Assembly (NCBI RefSeq): GCF_009617895.1
Contig: NZ_BLAW01000001.1
Coordinates: 177,001-241,000, forward strand
Length of the DNA: 64,000 nucleotides
Direction: 5' to 3'
DNA from: Prolixibacter sp. SD074
GTDB lineage: Bacteria > Bacteroidota > Bacteroidia > Bacteroidales > Prolixibacteraceae
In this document: piece after piece, positions 18,491 through 27,224 of the stretch
How the letters are laid out: each line of letters opens with the position of its first letter
Position numbering within the stretch: position 1 is the first letter of the stretch
Translations under genes and position numbers: made by a program
Notes under the pieces: generated by a model
Databases searched by the model: none
What the model saw: the letters and a program-made list of their open reading frames with translations, nothing else
What the model was told of the DNA's origin: nothing

Positions 18491-20947
18491 TTAATCATCG
18501 TCATGATCCTGCTTCACCGGAACAACAAATGCACTATGCCTTGGGGTTGGCATTTCGGAATTTTCCCCTTTGACGGCTTTCCAAACTACTTCGTTCAAGG
18601 CCAAATCGGGAGCAGCATCTTCATGCGAAAAATCGAATGTTGCCGATAGTTTGCTACTGGCATTAACGGCAACATTGCGCTTGTTCAGGTCGATGTTGGC
18701 CGGCTTATGAACGTAGGGCATGAAGTTGGGGTGATTGGTGAAACACTTGTAGAGCGGAGTGGCCGCAGCATCGTACTGGCTCATGGGCGGCAGGCCCAGA
18801 ATCAACTCAATGGTCCGCAGCACCGCCGAGGTAGAGTACATGTCGTGAATGGCCGTGTCGCGTTTCACATACGGGCCGGCTACAAATACCGGCGAGCGGT
18901 GTGCATCCACATGGTCGGGACCGTTCTGCGCATCGTCTTCCAACACAAAAACTACCGACTCTTTCCAGATGGGGCTGTGCGAAAGGTGCTCCAGGAAACG
19001 GCCCAGCGCCAAATCATTGTCGGCAACGGCTGCCCGTGGAGCAATACTTTCCAGATGTTGCCCGCTGGTATGGTCGTTCGACAGCCGGATGGTGTTGAAA
19101 TGCGGAACAGCATGGCGGGTAACCAGTGAATCGAAATCGTGCATCCAGGCATCTACCCGTACCTGGTCCTTAATGTCCAGATTGAAGCCGGGTGATTGTG
19201 GGCACACGTGTCCGTTCAAAGCTTTCAACGATGTTTTGCCCATGTTGCAGAACTCGCCGTAACTGCGGTAACTCACTCCGGCCCTTTGGCAATAGTTCCA
19301 GATGTACCCGTCGCGCGGGTAGCTGGCTTTCATCTGTCCTTCGTAGCCGTAGGTTCCACCCCGGTTACCATAATACGTTGGCCAGGTTTTTTCGACCACG
19401 TCGGTGGCGTAGGCGGCCGTACTCCAGTTGTGGCCGTCGGCACTTACCTCGGCATCGGTGTAGAAATTGTCAAGCAATACAAAATCGTTGGCAATGGCGT
19501 GATGATTGGGAGTTACCTTTTTCCCGAAAATGCAAAGAGAATCAACACCATTTCCCTTTTTTACATCACCCATTACCTGGTCGTAGGTCCGGTTTTCCTT
19601 GATGATGTAGAAAACGTACTTGATGGGAGAGATGTCTCCTTTTTCCCGGGGAATGGGATTTCCCTTTTGGCCTGGCGCGTCTTTCACTTTTTCTTTGTTA
19701 AAAGGTGTGTTGGCATAAACTTCCCGGGTGTATTTCTCCAGAATTGCTTCATCTGGATCGTCGATGAAAGAGAGAGCCCCTTTGAATAAGCCGGCAATGT
19801 ACTGCACATGCTTTTTCGCTGAACCCCCATGCTGATAACCGCTGTCGTCTTTTTTTGATACGGGTTGCGGACCGTCCGGGTTGGCCGTCGATGAGAAGCC
19901 TTTGCCGTTGGTGACCATAATTTTATTGCCAAGTGTTTTCACGTTGGTGGGGTACCAGCCCGCCGGGATGAACCCTTTGCTCTCGCTGTTTCCCGGCTCG
20001 GAAACGTCAAAAACGGCCAGGCAATTATTATCGGCATTCGCAATGTACAGGGTCTTTTCATTCTTCGACAAAGCAACTCCATTAGTCGTTGAGCCTGTCA
20101 AACGGGTTGGATAGAGCGCCGCCGAGAGTGTTTCGATCACCTTGTTTTTGCGGGTATTGATAACCGAAACGGTGTTGTCATTCGCGTTAGCTACATACAG
20201 GATCGTTCCTTTCCGGTTCAGGACTAACTCATTGGGATGGCTCCCGGTTTTGATTTCTGCTGAAATCGTCTTCTTTGCGGTATCGAAAACGGCCACATGA
20301 TTCTTCCCCCACAACGAAACATACAATTTTTTTTCGTCGGGCGACAACACGCAGCAATAAGCTATTCCCGGTAAGGAAACACTGTTGATTACTTTTTTTG
20401 TTTTCAGATTAAGCACATAAATGCGGTTATCCTCCTTTGTGACGGTGTACAGGAGCTGATTATTTTTGCTAACCGCAATACCGGTAGGACAAATTCTGCC
20501 TTTGGGCCATGGTTTACCCAGACGAATGGTGTCGGGAATACTTAATTTGTTGGTTTGCAGATGGAAATCCAGGATGAGGTTGTCATATCCTCCTGATGCA
20601 TACAAGTGCTTCTCATCATGACTAAAGGCCAGGCCGTACCATGATTTTCCAACCACTTTCGTGTCGAGCAACTTCTCGTGCTTCGGGTCGATTAACTGGA
20701 CGGTTTGTGTGCTTTGTCCATTATTCGTCACAGCCGCGTATTTCCCCGACGGACTGACTTGTAGGTTGAGCGGCAAGTCGCCAAGAGTTAAAGCCGTTCC
20801 GGCCGGGCTTAGTTTCCATCCATTAGGTAACAAAACCTGTTTTGACTGCCCGGTGGGACCTGGCGTTTGTGCCGAGCCCGGTTTCCCCTGAAATAATGAA
20901 ATAATGATGGAAGCCAGGATGACTCCGGCTTTGTAAAAGTGATTCAT
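18491..20947 (-). CDS. YncE-type beta-propeller/phosphoesterase fusion
   Basis: A large exported protein of 818 residues from the ATG at 20947. After the signal peptide, roughly residues 40-370 are a seven-bladed-type propeller of YncE repeats (DNRIYVLNLKTKKV, KTLYIANADNNCLAVFD). Roughly residues 430-760 form a PF04185-like phosphoesterase domain: FYIIKENRTYDQVMGD, SADGHNWSTAAYATD, RLSNDHTSG and LEDDAQNGPDHVDAHRSP. The fold is alkaline-phosphatase-like and metal-dependent; the substrate is unknown. It starts 28 bases after the small exported protein upstream and is likely cotranscribed with it. Confidence 0.82.
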   Translation of the reverse strand: MNHFYKAGVILASIIISLFQGKPGSAQTPGPTGQSKQVLLPNGWKLSPAGTALTLGDLPLNLQVSPSGKYAAVTNNGQSTQTVQLIDPKHEKLLDTKVVGKSWYGLAFSHDEKHLYASGGYDNLILDFHLQTNKLSIPDTIRLGKPWPKGRICPTGIAVSKNNQLLYTVTKEDNRIYVLNLKTKKVINSVSLPGIAYCCVLSPDEKKLYVSLWGKNHVAVFDTAKKTISAEIKTGSHPNELVLNRKGTILYVANANDNTVSVINTRKNKVIETLSAALYPTRLTGSTTNGVALSKNEKTLYIANADNNCLAVFDVSEPGNSESKGFIPAGWYPTNVKTLGNKIMVTNGKGFSSTANPDGPQPVSKKDDSGYQHGGSAKKHVQYIAGLFKGALSFIDDPDEAILEKYTREVYANTPFNKEKVKDAPGQKGNPIPREKGDISPIKYVFYIIKENRTYDQVMGDVKKGNGVDSLCIFGKKVTPNHHAIANDFVLLDNFYTDAEVSADGHNWSTAAYATDVVEKTWPTYYGNRGGTYGYEGQMKASYPRDGYIWNYCQRAGVSYRSYGEFCNMGKTSLKALNGHVCPQSPGFNLDIKDQVRVDAWMHDFDSLVTRHAVPHFNTIRLSNDHTSGQHLESIAPRAAVADNDLALGRFLEHLSHSPIWKESVVFVLEDDAQNGPDHVDAHRSPVFVAGPYVKRDTAIHDMYSTSAVLRTIELILGLPPMSQYDAAATPLYKCFTNHPNFMPYVHKPANIDLNKRNVAVNASSKLSATFDFSHEDAAPDLALNEVVWKAVKGENSEMPTPRHSAFVVPVKQDHDDD

Positions 20948-20975
20948 CAATTGAAATTATTTTAACTACCTGATT

Positions 20976-21812
20976 TTAACTACCTGAAAGATTAAAGACA
21001 ATTCGTGCGCGTACCATTAAACCTGCCTGAGACGGGAGTTCCCGAATGGCTGCCGGATTCGTCTCGTTGCTGCGGGAGGCATACATGACCGGACCGCCTG
21101 AGAGCGAAAAGGAAAATCGGGAAGCGTTGGGGACCAGGTTGAGTGAGGGACCTACCAGTATTTTGGCGCCACCTTCGGCTTCTTCCGGATCCCAAATACC
21201 TTCCAAATCTTCTCCAACAGCCTCGACTCCTCCGTACAAACTGCCTAACAAACGATATTGGACACCCAGGCTTGTCAGGATGTCAATCTTATCGCGGTTG
21301 CTGGCAAATGCCTTTTCCAGTAATACATTTCCACCGATGTCCCAGCGGGATGCTTCCCAGGATGCAGTTATCCGGCTTAATGCCGAGGTGACGTTGCTGA
21401 AGTCGCGTTGCAATCCCAAACCGGCCCCCAATCGCAATCCACTGGCTTTCTTTCCTCCGATGACATCACGGATGATCTCCGCTTGTTGTGAACTGACAAC
21501 ATTCTCGTTGGCCTGGAAGCCCAGTGCGGCATTCACGTACAAGGTGAACCGATGGCCTAAGTAGCCTTTCAGGGCGAATTGCTGGCCAACGCCCTCGTAG
21601 CCAAAAAGTTCTTCGGAGCGCTTGCCGTAGCTGCTGGAATAGTTCACACTCCAGGCGTGATCCTCCGGAGTAAGTGTTGAAACCGAGAAGAGAAAAGGTT
21701 CCGGGGGCCGGTTGGATGGCTCAACATACAGATTGTTGTCATCACCGGTTTGTGCCATCGCTGAGAAACTCAGCATTCCCGAAAAGGCCAGGAGCAGGAA
21801 TTTTTTGTTCAT
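20976..21812 (-). CDS. Exported protein, possible outer-membrane barrel
   Basis: A 278-residue protein with a signal peptide ending SFSAMAQ. The mature part has alternating polar and hydrophobic stretches with glycine and aromatic turns (GVGQQFALKGYLGHRFTLYV, ASWEASRWDIGGNVLLEKAF) and ends in a short strand, suggestive of a beta-barrel. I recognise no family. Its tight linkage to the propeller/phosphoesterase gene suggests a shared envelope role (inference). Confidence 0.55.
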   Translation of the reverse strand: MNKKFLLLAFSGMLSFSAMAQTGDDNNLYVEPSNRPPEPFLFSVSTLTPEDHAWSVNYSSSYGKRSEELFGYEGVGQQFALKGYLGHRFTLYVNAALGFQANENVVSSQQAEIIRDVIGGKKASGLRLGAGLGLQRDFSNVTSALSRITASWEASRWDIGGNVLLEKAFASNRDKIDILTSLGVQYRLLGSLYGGVEAVGEDLEGIWDPEEAEGGAKILVGPSLNLVPNASRFSFSLSGGPVMYASRSNETNPAAIRELPSQAGLMVRARIVFNLSGS

Positions 21813-22082
21813 ACGACTGTTTATTTTGCCTTAAACTTGGTAAGCATATTATTAAATCTTGTTTTGTAAACGCTTGAAAGCAAATACGGTTTCCACTTTT
21901 TGCACATTATGTGGAACAAAGATGCATTAATATAAATCATTCCATATAAAGGAACACGAAACCTTTCAATCTTCGGTAAAGTTTGAGTTAAAACTAGATG
22001 TCAGAAATGTTTTCAACAAAGGCTGCTGTATGACTCAACTATTTATTTTCAGGTTATTCGTTCCCTGCCAGTGTGAAAAATA

Positions 22083-22886
22083 TTAGAAGAACATCGAGAT
22101 TGCCATTAATATAATAAATACGATAAAAAACGGGTCATAGAATTTTTCCAAAGCTTTTTTGTTTATCCGCTTACCAAGTAGAGGTCCGAGGATTGCACCG
22201 GTTATAGTGCCAGATGCAAGCAGGATTACCAGGAGCCAATTCAGACTTCCAAATGCACTATGGGTCACGACTCCTGTAATAGCTATAAAAAATAGTACCA
22301 TGACTGATGTGCCCACTACCTCCAAAGAGGAAAGGCCCATGCTGTACAGTCCTGCAAGGATTGGAGGCGTGCCGCTTACACCGAGCATACCTGACATCAG
22401 CCCGCCAAGTAGCCCAAATACCAAGCCTTTTACTATAAAAAGCTTTGAAACAGGCTTACTTTCATTGGCAATCGGTTCTTCGGGGTGTCCGTTTTTTGAT
22501 ATTTCTTCTTTGACTTGCTTTTTCTTTCTTGAAATCACCATTCTGGTTCCCATGAATAGAAGAAAAATCCCAAATATTATTTTAAGAACTTTTACCGGAA
22601 TAATTGTGACAAGATAGGAACCGGCGACTACTCCGACAATTCCGCCTTCCACAAGTAGAAATCCTGTTTTGGGCTTTACATTTCCTGCCCTGTAGTGACT
22701 TATTGAAGCAGCCAGGGTTGTCGGGATAATTGTTGCAAGAGATACAGACACAGCCTGATCCATTGAAATAGCAAACAATCCTGTCAGCATTCCAACATAA
22801 AATATTCCTCCGCCCCCACCCATTAAAGATATTAGAATACCGATGATAAGTCCTGCTATGGGTAATAGATAAATTGACAACTGCAC
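22083..22886 (-). CDS. TauE/SafE family permease
   Basis: A 267-residue membrane protein with eight or so helices in two repeats. The first repeat has the GGGGG motif in SLMGGGGGIFYVG, and the second has GLLGGLMSGMLGVSG. The family exports sulfite, sulfoacetate or related anions. The start is GTG with a textbook AGGAGG seven bases upstream on the minus strand, unusual for Bacteroidota, whose genes mostly lack strong Shine-Dalgarno sites. That and the lysine-rich central loop hint at transfer from another phylum. Confidence 0.85.
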   Translation of the reverse strand: MQLSIYLLPIAGLIIGILISLMGGGGGIFYVGMLTGLFAISMDQAVSVSLATIIPTTLAASISHYRAGNVKPKTGFLLVEGGIVGVVAGSYLVTIIPVKVLKIIFGIFLLFMGTRMVISRKKKQVKEEISKNGHPEEPIANESKPVSKLFIVKGLVFGLLGGLMSGMLGVSGTPPILAGLYSMGLSSLEVVGTSVMVLFFIAITGVVTHSAFGSLNWLLVILLASGTITGAILGPLLGKRINKKALEKFYDPFFIVFIILMAISMFF

Positions 22887-23084
22887 TTTATTACCTCCTG
22901 AAATTGCTAACTAATTTTTCAAAGGCTGGCAATGAATTTTTAATAGTTTTAACGCCAACACAATAAAAAAATACGAAAATAACACAATTTTTATTTTGAA
23001 TTAATTTTATCATTATTTTTTCTTCGGCGCCGCCCTATTTTTAAATTACAACGAAGGCGTAATGGTGAAAAAGAGCATTAAGCT

Positions 23085-23395
23085 GATACGTATCTAACTA
23101 CCGTATACGCTCATGGGCGAGACTCGCGTACGCACGGCTTGCCCTGTGAAAACGATATTGTTTAACAGGGTAAATGTGAGAGGCCTGAGGGTGTCCGAAA
23201 AGTCCAAAGAGCATTTTCAGAACTATCAAATTGTAAGTACAGCTTTAGTTATTTACCCCTAAATCCCCTGAAGGGGACTTTAAGCCTCACCTTTAGGGGA
23301 GGTTTGGAGGGGTAAATCCAAGATTGCTTTCAATTTGAAAGTAAACACTTTTCCAATTCAACTTTTCGGACACCCTCAGTCTACTCGGTTGTGCG
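23085..23395 (+). pseudogene. Group II intron 3'-end remnant (domain V-VI-like)
   Basis: ACCGTATACG, CGAGACTCGCGTACGCACGG, TGTGAGAGGC and TCTACTCGGTT occur in order. They match the 3'-terminal domains of a common bacterial group II intron type (compare the copy at 35.83 kb). No reverse transcriptase frame is nearby. The domain VI arm is opened by a 195-base inverted-repeat element, and two shorter insertions interrupt the domain V region. Confidence 0.5.
23185..23379. mobile_element. 195-bp inverted-repeat (MITE-like) element
   Basis: A perfect 19-base terminal inverted repeat, CTGAGGGTGTCCGAAAAGT at 23185-23203 and its complement at 23361-23379, encloses about 157 bases with no gene. Inside is a second near-palindrome built on TTTACCCCT/AGGGGTAAA, containing the CCCCTAAA/TTTAGGGG blocks that recur between genes in Bacteroidota. 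The ends look like IS-type terminal repeats. No clear target duplication is seen. Confidence 0.6.
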
Positions 23396-23406
23396 TTCGT
23401 ACATTC

Positions 23407-24540
23407 TTATTCAGGCCTTTTCCAAAATAAATCAGGATTATTTGTCTTATAAAATATATATTTCACTCCTGTTTTATTATTTGTAAATTCTCTTTTTTGC
23501 GGATTTTGCTCAATCCCATCTAAAGGTAAGAGCTCAATATATGTTATTTCTTTTCCGTTTTCCGAAGTTTCAGTATTGTAACCACTTATTAATGGAACTT
23601 GAAGTCTATAAAGGTTTTTAGCCATATAATATTCTAAATAATGCCCTTTAGTCTGTAAATCTGTTCTGTTCCAGTTTGCATCTGCATTAAGAACCAGAGG
23701 TTGTTCTTTTACTAGTCTTTCTCTAACTTCTTGTATTCCTAATAAATGTCCTTTTTCGTTCATTACATAAGCGTCAAATGTTGGGTCAATCCAAATCCAT
23801 TTGTTCAATTCTGTACTGTAAACCATATTTATTACATGACAATCATTAAATTCAGTTTCTCTTGGCATACAGGTGATAAATCTTGATTTAATCCCCATAG
23901 CTAAGTAGCATTCATTTAGCATTGTTGCCATCATTCTACAGTTTATTCCACGATTTTTAGTTTTACAAACAGATAGCAAATCAATAGCATTTTTATTCTC
24001 TGGGTTATTGCTATTTCCGTCATGTTTTACTGTATTATGAACCCAATGAAGCAGATTGAAAATTTTAGAAAGTTCGCTTCCTTTTCCTGCGATAGAATCC
24101 AATTTTAAGTCTTTTCTGATTTTTTGTAAGTTGGGGTTATCTGCCGATTGATATGAGAATTTTGGAATAAAACGATTGTCGGAATAATTATATTTTCCTG
24201 CACTTTTCAAAATGTCTAATCGTGAAGGTTCATATTTTATCTGTGTTCGTGCAGAATCTTTTTCGTTAAGCAAAATAACAAAGTCGTATTGTTTTTTCGG
24301 GTCAATTTCAAAAGAAATAGAATCTATGTCTGTGTAAAAAGTAACTTTTTTGGCAGAAGTTGTATAAATGTCTAATTTTTCTTCTGGAACAATTCGCCAC
24401 GCATTTTTTCGTATTATATTGTCCTCCCTAATGTCAACGCTTGTAGAATTTGCTTTGATAATTGGTAATTCCTTTTGAGCAACAACTGTCTGTCCGAGAA
24501 GAATTGCAAAAAGCAATGTAAAAAGTTTTATCTGTTTCAT
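23407..24540 (-). CDS. Transglutaminase-like (papain-fold) exported protein
   Basis: From the ATG at 24540 the 377-residue product starts MKQIKLFTLLFAILLGQTVVAQ, a clear signal peptide; a longer frame to 24624 has no family support. The transglutaminase-core triad is visible: Cys in RGINCRMMATML, His in FNDCHVINMV and Asp in WIWIDPTFDA. Such proteins cleave or cross-link peptides in the envelope; the substrate is unknown. It is AT-rich and flanked by palindromic sequence, so it belongs to the mobile island. Confidence 0.78.
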   Translation of the reverse strand: MKQIKLFTLLFAILLGQTVVAQKELPIIKANSTSVDIREDNIIRKNAWRIVPEEKLDIYTTSAKKVTFYTDIDSISFEIDPKKQYDFVILLNEKDSARTQIKYEPSRLDILKSAGKYNYSDNRFIPKFSYQSADNPNLQKIRKDLKLDSIAGKGSELSKIFNLLHWVHNTVKHDGNSNNPENKNAIDLLSVCKTKNRGINCRMMATMLNECYLAMGIKSRFITCMPRETEFNDCHVINMVYSTELNKWIWIDPTFDAYVMNEKGHLLGIQEVRERLVKEQPLVLNADANWNRTDLQTKGHYLEYYMAKNLYRLQVPLISGYNTETSENGKEITYIELLPLDGIEQNPQKREFTNNKTGVKYIFYKTNNPDLFWKRPE

Positions 24541-24603
24541 TTGTCTATATTTTTTATCCATTTGTTTATACGGTGCTATCTTAGTATGACCGCTAACGGT
24601 TCG

Positions 24604-24715
24604 CTGGTATAAAACGTTGTGCATTTCGAATCATGTCATTATCAGACCGTTGATGCTGTTGATTAAATGTTATGTCGTTTAAATTTAACCTTCCCGCGCA
24701 ATGTTTTATGACCGG
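24604..24715. repeat. Imperfect palindrome between island genes (site 1)
   Basis: Left arm 24604-24622 (CTGGTATAAAACGTTGTGC) and right arm 24696-24715 (complement reads CCGGTCATAAAACATTGCGC) pair over about 19 bases with a few mismatches, around a loop of about 73 bases. The TAACGGT and GTTGTG words next to it recur in the other island palindromes. Confidence 0.5.
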
Positions 24716-24728
24716 CTGTTGTGGTTAG

Positions 24729-25244
24729 TTACTTTATTGATATATCAAGTTTCCTACCTAATCCAGTTTTAATAATCTTTCTCAGTGTTGCAATTTCTAA
24801 ATCAGATCGGTCATTCTCAATCCGAGAAATATATGTCCTGGAAGTGCCACTTTTTTAAGGCCAAATCTTGTTGCGTCAATCCGTTTTTTAATCTTTCCTC
24901 TCTAATCAATTGACCTGTCTTTAATGAAAGCTCTGATTTCTCAGGCTGGCTATATTTTAATAAAACATCCGCTCCAATCTCAAATGGAACTTTTAATTTT
25001 TTACCATTTCTCATTGTAATGTATTGCTCAACATTACTCCATGAAAGGGTATTGCCTTCAAGCTCAACTTTGGCAAACTCATTTGAATCGAAAAGTATGA
25101 TGAATCCTCATTTACTCTAATTTTTTTAAGAACTTTCCTAAAATCAATAATCCTTGATTGTCCATTATTAAAAACAACTGAAATAGATAATTCTTTTATC
25201 CAGTTATTTTTTAAAATCCGTGGTATTTTTATACTCTGTCTCAT
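24729..25244 (-). pseudogene. DUF2442-like/HTH regulator, twice frameshifted
   Basis: Read with two frame changes this is a single gene. It starts MRQSIKIPRILKNNWIKEL (25244) with SVVFNNGQSRIIDF, shifts near 25100-25115 to LFDSNEFAKVELEG, continues through WSNVEQYITMRNGKKLKVPFE to a helix-turn-helix (REERLKNGLTQQDLALKK), then shifts at a run of A's near 24853 to SGTSRTYISRIENDRSDLEI and stops at 24729. The combination resembles the antitoxin-like half of toxin-antitoxin loci. No partner toxin is left. Confidence 0.6.
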
Positions 25245-25246
25245 TT

Positions 25247-25482
25247 TATCTCCCGTTCACCTTCTTTTTGAACTTGTGCAATTTTTGCACAAGTTGACTT
25301 TTCTTCTAATTATTCAGATTTATAAATATTTGATATGTGACAGTTTATTGAAGTTCTATTTGTCTCAAATAAAGATTCAAGCTGATATTGATTTATAGCC
25401 AAACTGTTTCATTATCAAGCTGAACTTCAATTTCAGCCTTTCCATCTTTGGTTGTAAATATTTGAATTTTCGATGTATTCAT
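25247..25482 (-). pseudogene. Remnant of a RhuM-family gene
   Basis: From an ATG at 25482: MNTSKIQIFTTKDGKAEIEV, then DNETVWL and a stop. After a frame change follow QYQLESLFETNRTSIN, HISNIYKSE, another stop, and EEKSTCAKIAQVQKEGE. This is the N-terminal part of RhuM (Fic/DOC-associated virulence) proteins, broken by stops and cut off about 75 residues in. It is too short for a normal ORF call. Confidence 0.6.
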
Positions 25483-25545
25483 CTTGTTTTTTCCAAATAT
25501 AATCAATCTTTAAATGAGCTGTTTTTCTTTTTTCATAATGCACGG

Positions 25546-25738
25546 TAACGGTTTGGCTATGTGGAGTGCGGGATTTTGAAACGGTTCCCTTTCAAACCTG
25601 CACGGAGCCAAGCCGGCTTTTTATTAAACATCATTTTAAAACCGTCATCCGTCAAATATGGATTGGCGGTGGTTTAACAGGGCGAAAACGCTTGAATACC
25701 ACGCCCGCCCGCATTACATATGCACGTTGTACAAACGT
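25546..25738. repeat. Imperfect palindrome between island genes (site 2)
   Basis: TAACGGTTTGGCTATGTG and GAGTGCGGG on the left pair with CCCGCATTACATATGC (25708-25723) and ACGTTGTAC on the right. The enclosed 130 or so bases hold no gene. The ends lie just past the DUF4153-like stop codon on one side and near the RhuM remnant on the other. Confidence 0.5.
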
Positions 25739-25740
25739 TT

Positions 25741-26985
25741 TTATTTTAGTCCAAACAGAAACGGCAGAATAAATATCACAATAATTGTATAACCGGCATA
25801 GATGGTCAAATACTTTGCTACTGTCTGTTCAACAGTATTCAGCTGATTAGGATTAAAATAGGACTTATATAAGTTCCTTGCTATAAGTATCAGGTTCACA
25901 AAAATCAGGATATTTGAAATCAATACTACTGTTCGATTTGGTGTTAAACCTTCGGTAGCTCTTAAAATTATCGCAATTAATGCAATAGAATTGATAATGA
26001 TTGCCAGGGATGCCAATAAGAATAAGACCAAAACATTAATATTTTTCTTTTTTGATTTATCCAATTCTGAAATAGAAAACACAATTAGTGCCATTACTGC
26101 TATAAGCATGACATTAAATAGTAGTAATAAATTCCTGTCCTCAAAAATATTACTTTGTGAAAAAATTATGGAAACTAAATACACAGCAAGCGTTATCAGC
26201 ACCAAAGGGGTGAAAACCCGTGCAATTACAGGAGCTATTTTATTTGTAATAGTTGGATAGAGGCGAATTAAATAAAATGAAATAATTGGTGCAGCTACAC
26301 CCCCAATAATTGCAATATTTTCCATATAAAATCGTTCAACATCCATATTGATTGCCGAAAATAAACCGATTGTTATCCCTGTAAGCATGCTGCCTGCGAT
26401 TAGAAATAATCCGGTCATTATGAGTAATTCGCCATTAAAACGGATAAATGCTATTCGTTTGGCCATATTTTTATAGTCAAAAGAAATAAATGATAAACCA
26501 AATAAACACCATAACAATAAAGGGGCATGAATCATCGAAAGCATGACTGAATCACTTCCTGTGTTGGGAAGAAGGTTAAGAAAAAAAATTAATATCAATA
26601 CAACTAATCCATAAGTCAATAAGCGCTTTAAGTTAAAAATCTTATTTTGCCATAACGTATAAAGAATAATGCCATTGAATACAATGATTGCCAAATCCCT
26701 TGTATAAAAAAACTCCGTGTTGATTTGCGAAAGTATAGCCGGAAGTTTGGCTAATAATCCGGTAACAAGAGAGAGAAGTAATACTATCAACAAATCCAGT
26801 TTTGAAAATTCTTGCGCTTTTATATCTGTTTCGTGAGCTAAGCGAATTTTCCAAAACTTCACCAAATCAAAATTATAATCTTCCGAGATTTCAGCAAATG
26901 ATTTCGAAAAATCCTGTTTATTTTGCTGATACAATTGTTCAAGGGTTTCAGGATTATTGATGTTCTCTATTATTTTATTTTTCAT
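25741..26985 (-). CDS. DUF4153-like polytopic membrane protein
   Basis: A 414-residue protein with a polar N terminus of about 60 residues and then roughly 11-12 hydrophobic helices. The C-terminal RATEGLTPNRTVVLISNILIF resembles the conserved GLTPNR segment of DUF4153 proteins. No transport or enzyme motif is visible. It is strongly AT-rich and flanked on both sides by palindromes (sites 2 and 3), so it looks like a single-gene cassette. Confidence 0.5.
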   Translation of the reverse strand: MKNKIIENINNPETLEQLYQQNKQDFSKSFAEISEDYNFDLVKFWKIRLAHETDIKAQEFSKLDLLIVLLLSLVTGLLAKLPAILSQINTEFFYTRDLAIIVFNGIILYTLWQNKIFNLKRLLTYGLVVLILIFFLNLLPNTGSDSVMLSMIHAPLLLWCLFGLSFISFDYKNMAKRIAFIRFNGELLIMTGLFLIAGSMLTGITIGLFSAINMDVERFYMENIAIIGGVAAPIISFYLIRLYPTITNKIAPVIARVFTPLVLITLAVYLVSIIFSQSNIFEDRNLLLLFNVMLIAVMALIVFSISELDKSKKKNINVLVLFLLASLAIIINSIALIAIILRATEGLTPNRTVVLISNILIFVNLILIARNLYKSYFNPNQLNTVEQTVAKYLTIYAGYTIIVIFILPFLFGLK

Positions 26986-27022
26986 GGCTCAATTGCTTTT
27001 TTTAAATGTTTGCTAACGGAAA

Positions 27023-27133
27023 GCGGTATGAACCGTTGGGAATGCTTACCGCATTCTTGTCGGCTGGCGAAAAATTTAGTGCGGAGCAAAAACTTTTCGT
27101 AAACAACTATACCCCAATGGTTTATTACCGCGC
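27023..27133. repeat. Imperfect palindrome between island genes (site 3)
   Basis: GCGGTATGAACCGTTGGG (27023-27040) pairs imperfectly with the right arm at 27113-27133, whose complement reads GCGCGGTAATAAACCATTGGG. A TAACGG word precedes the left arm, as at site 2. Confidence 0.5.
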
Positions 27134-27224
27134 GCTGAACTAAACCCGCCTTCGCGGGTAGCCCTTTCAAAATTACCCGATTCTTCCTATACTCCGAGAT
27201 TATTTACCATAAAAATTTCAGATT

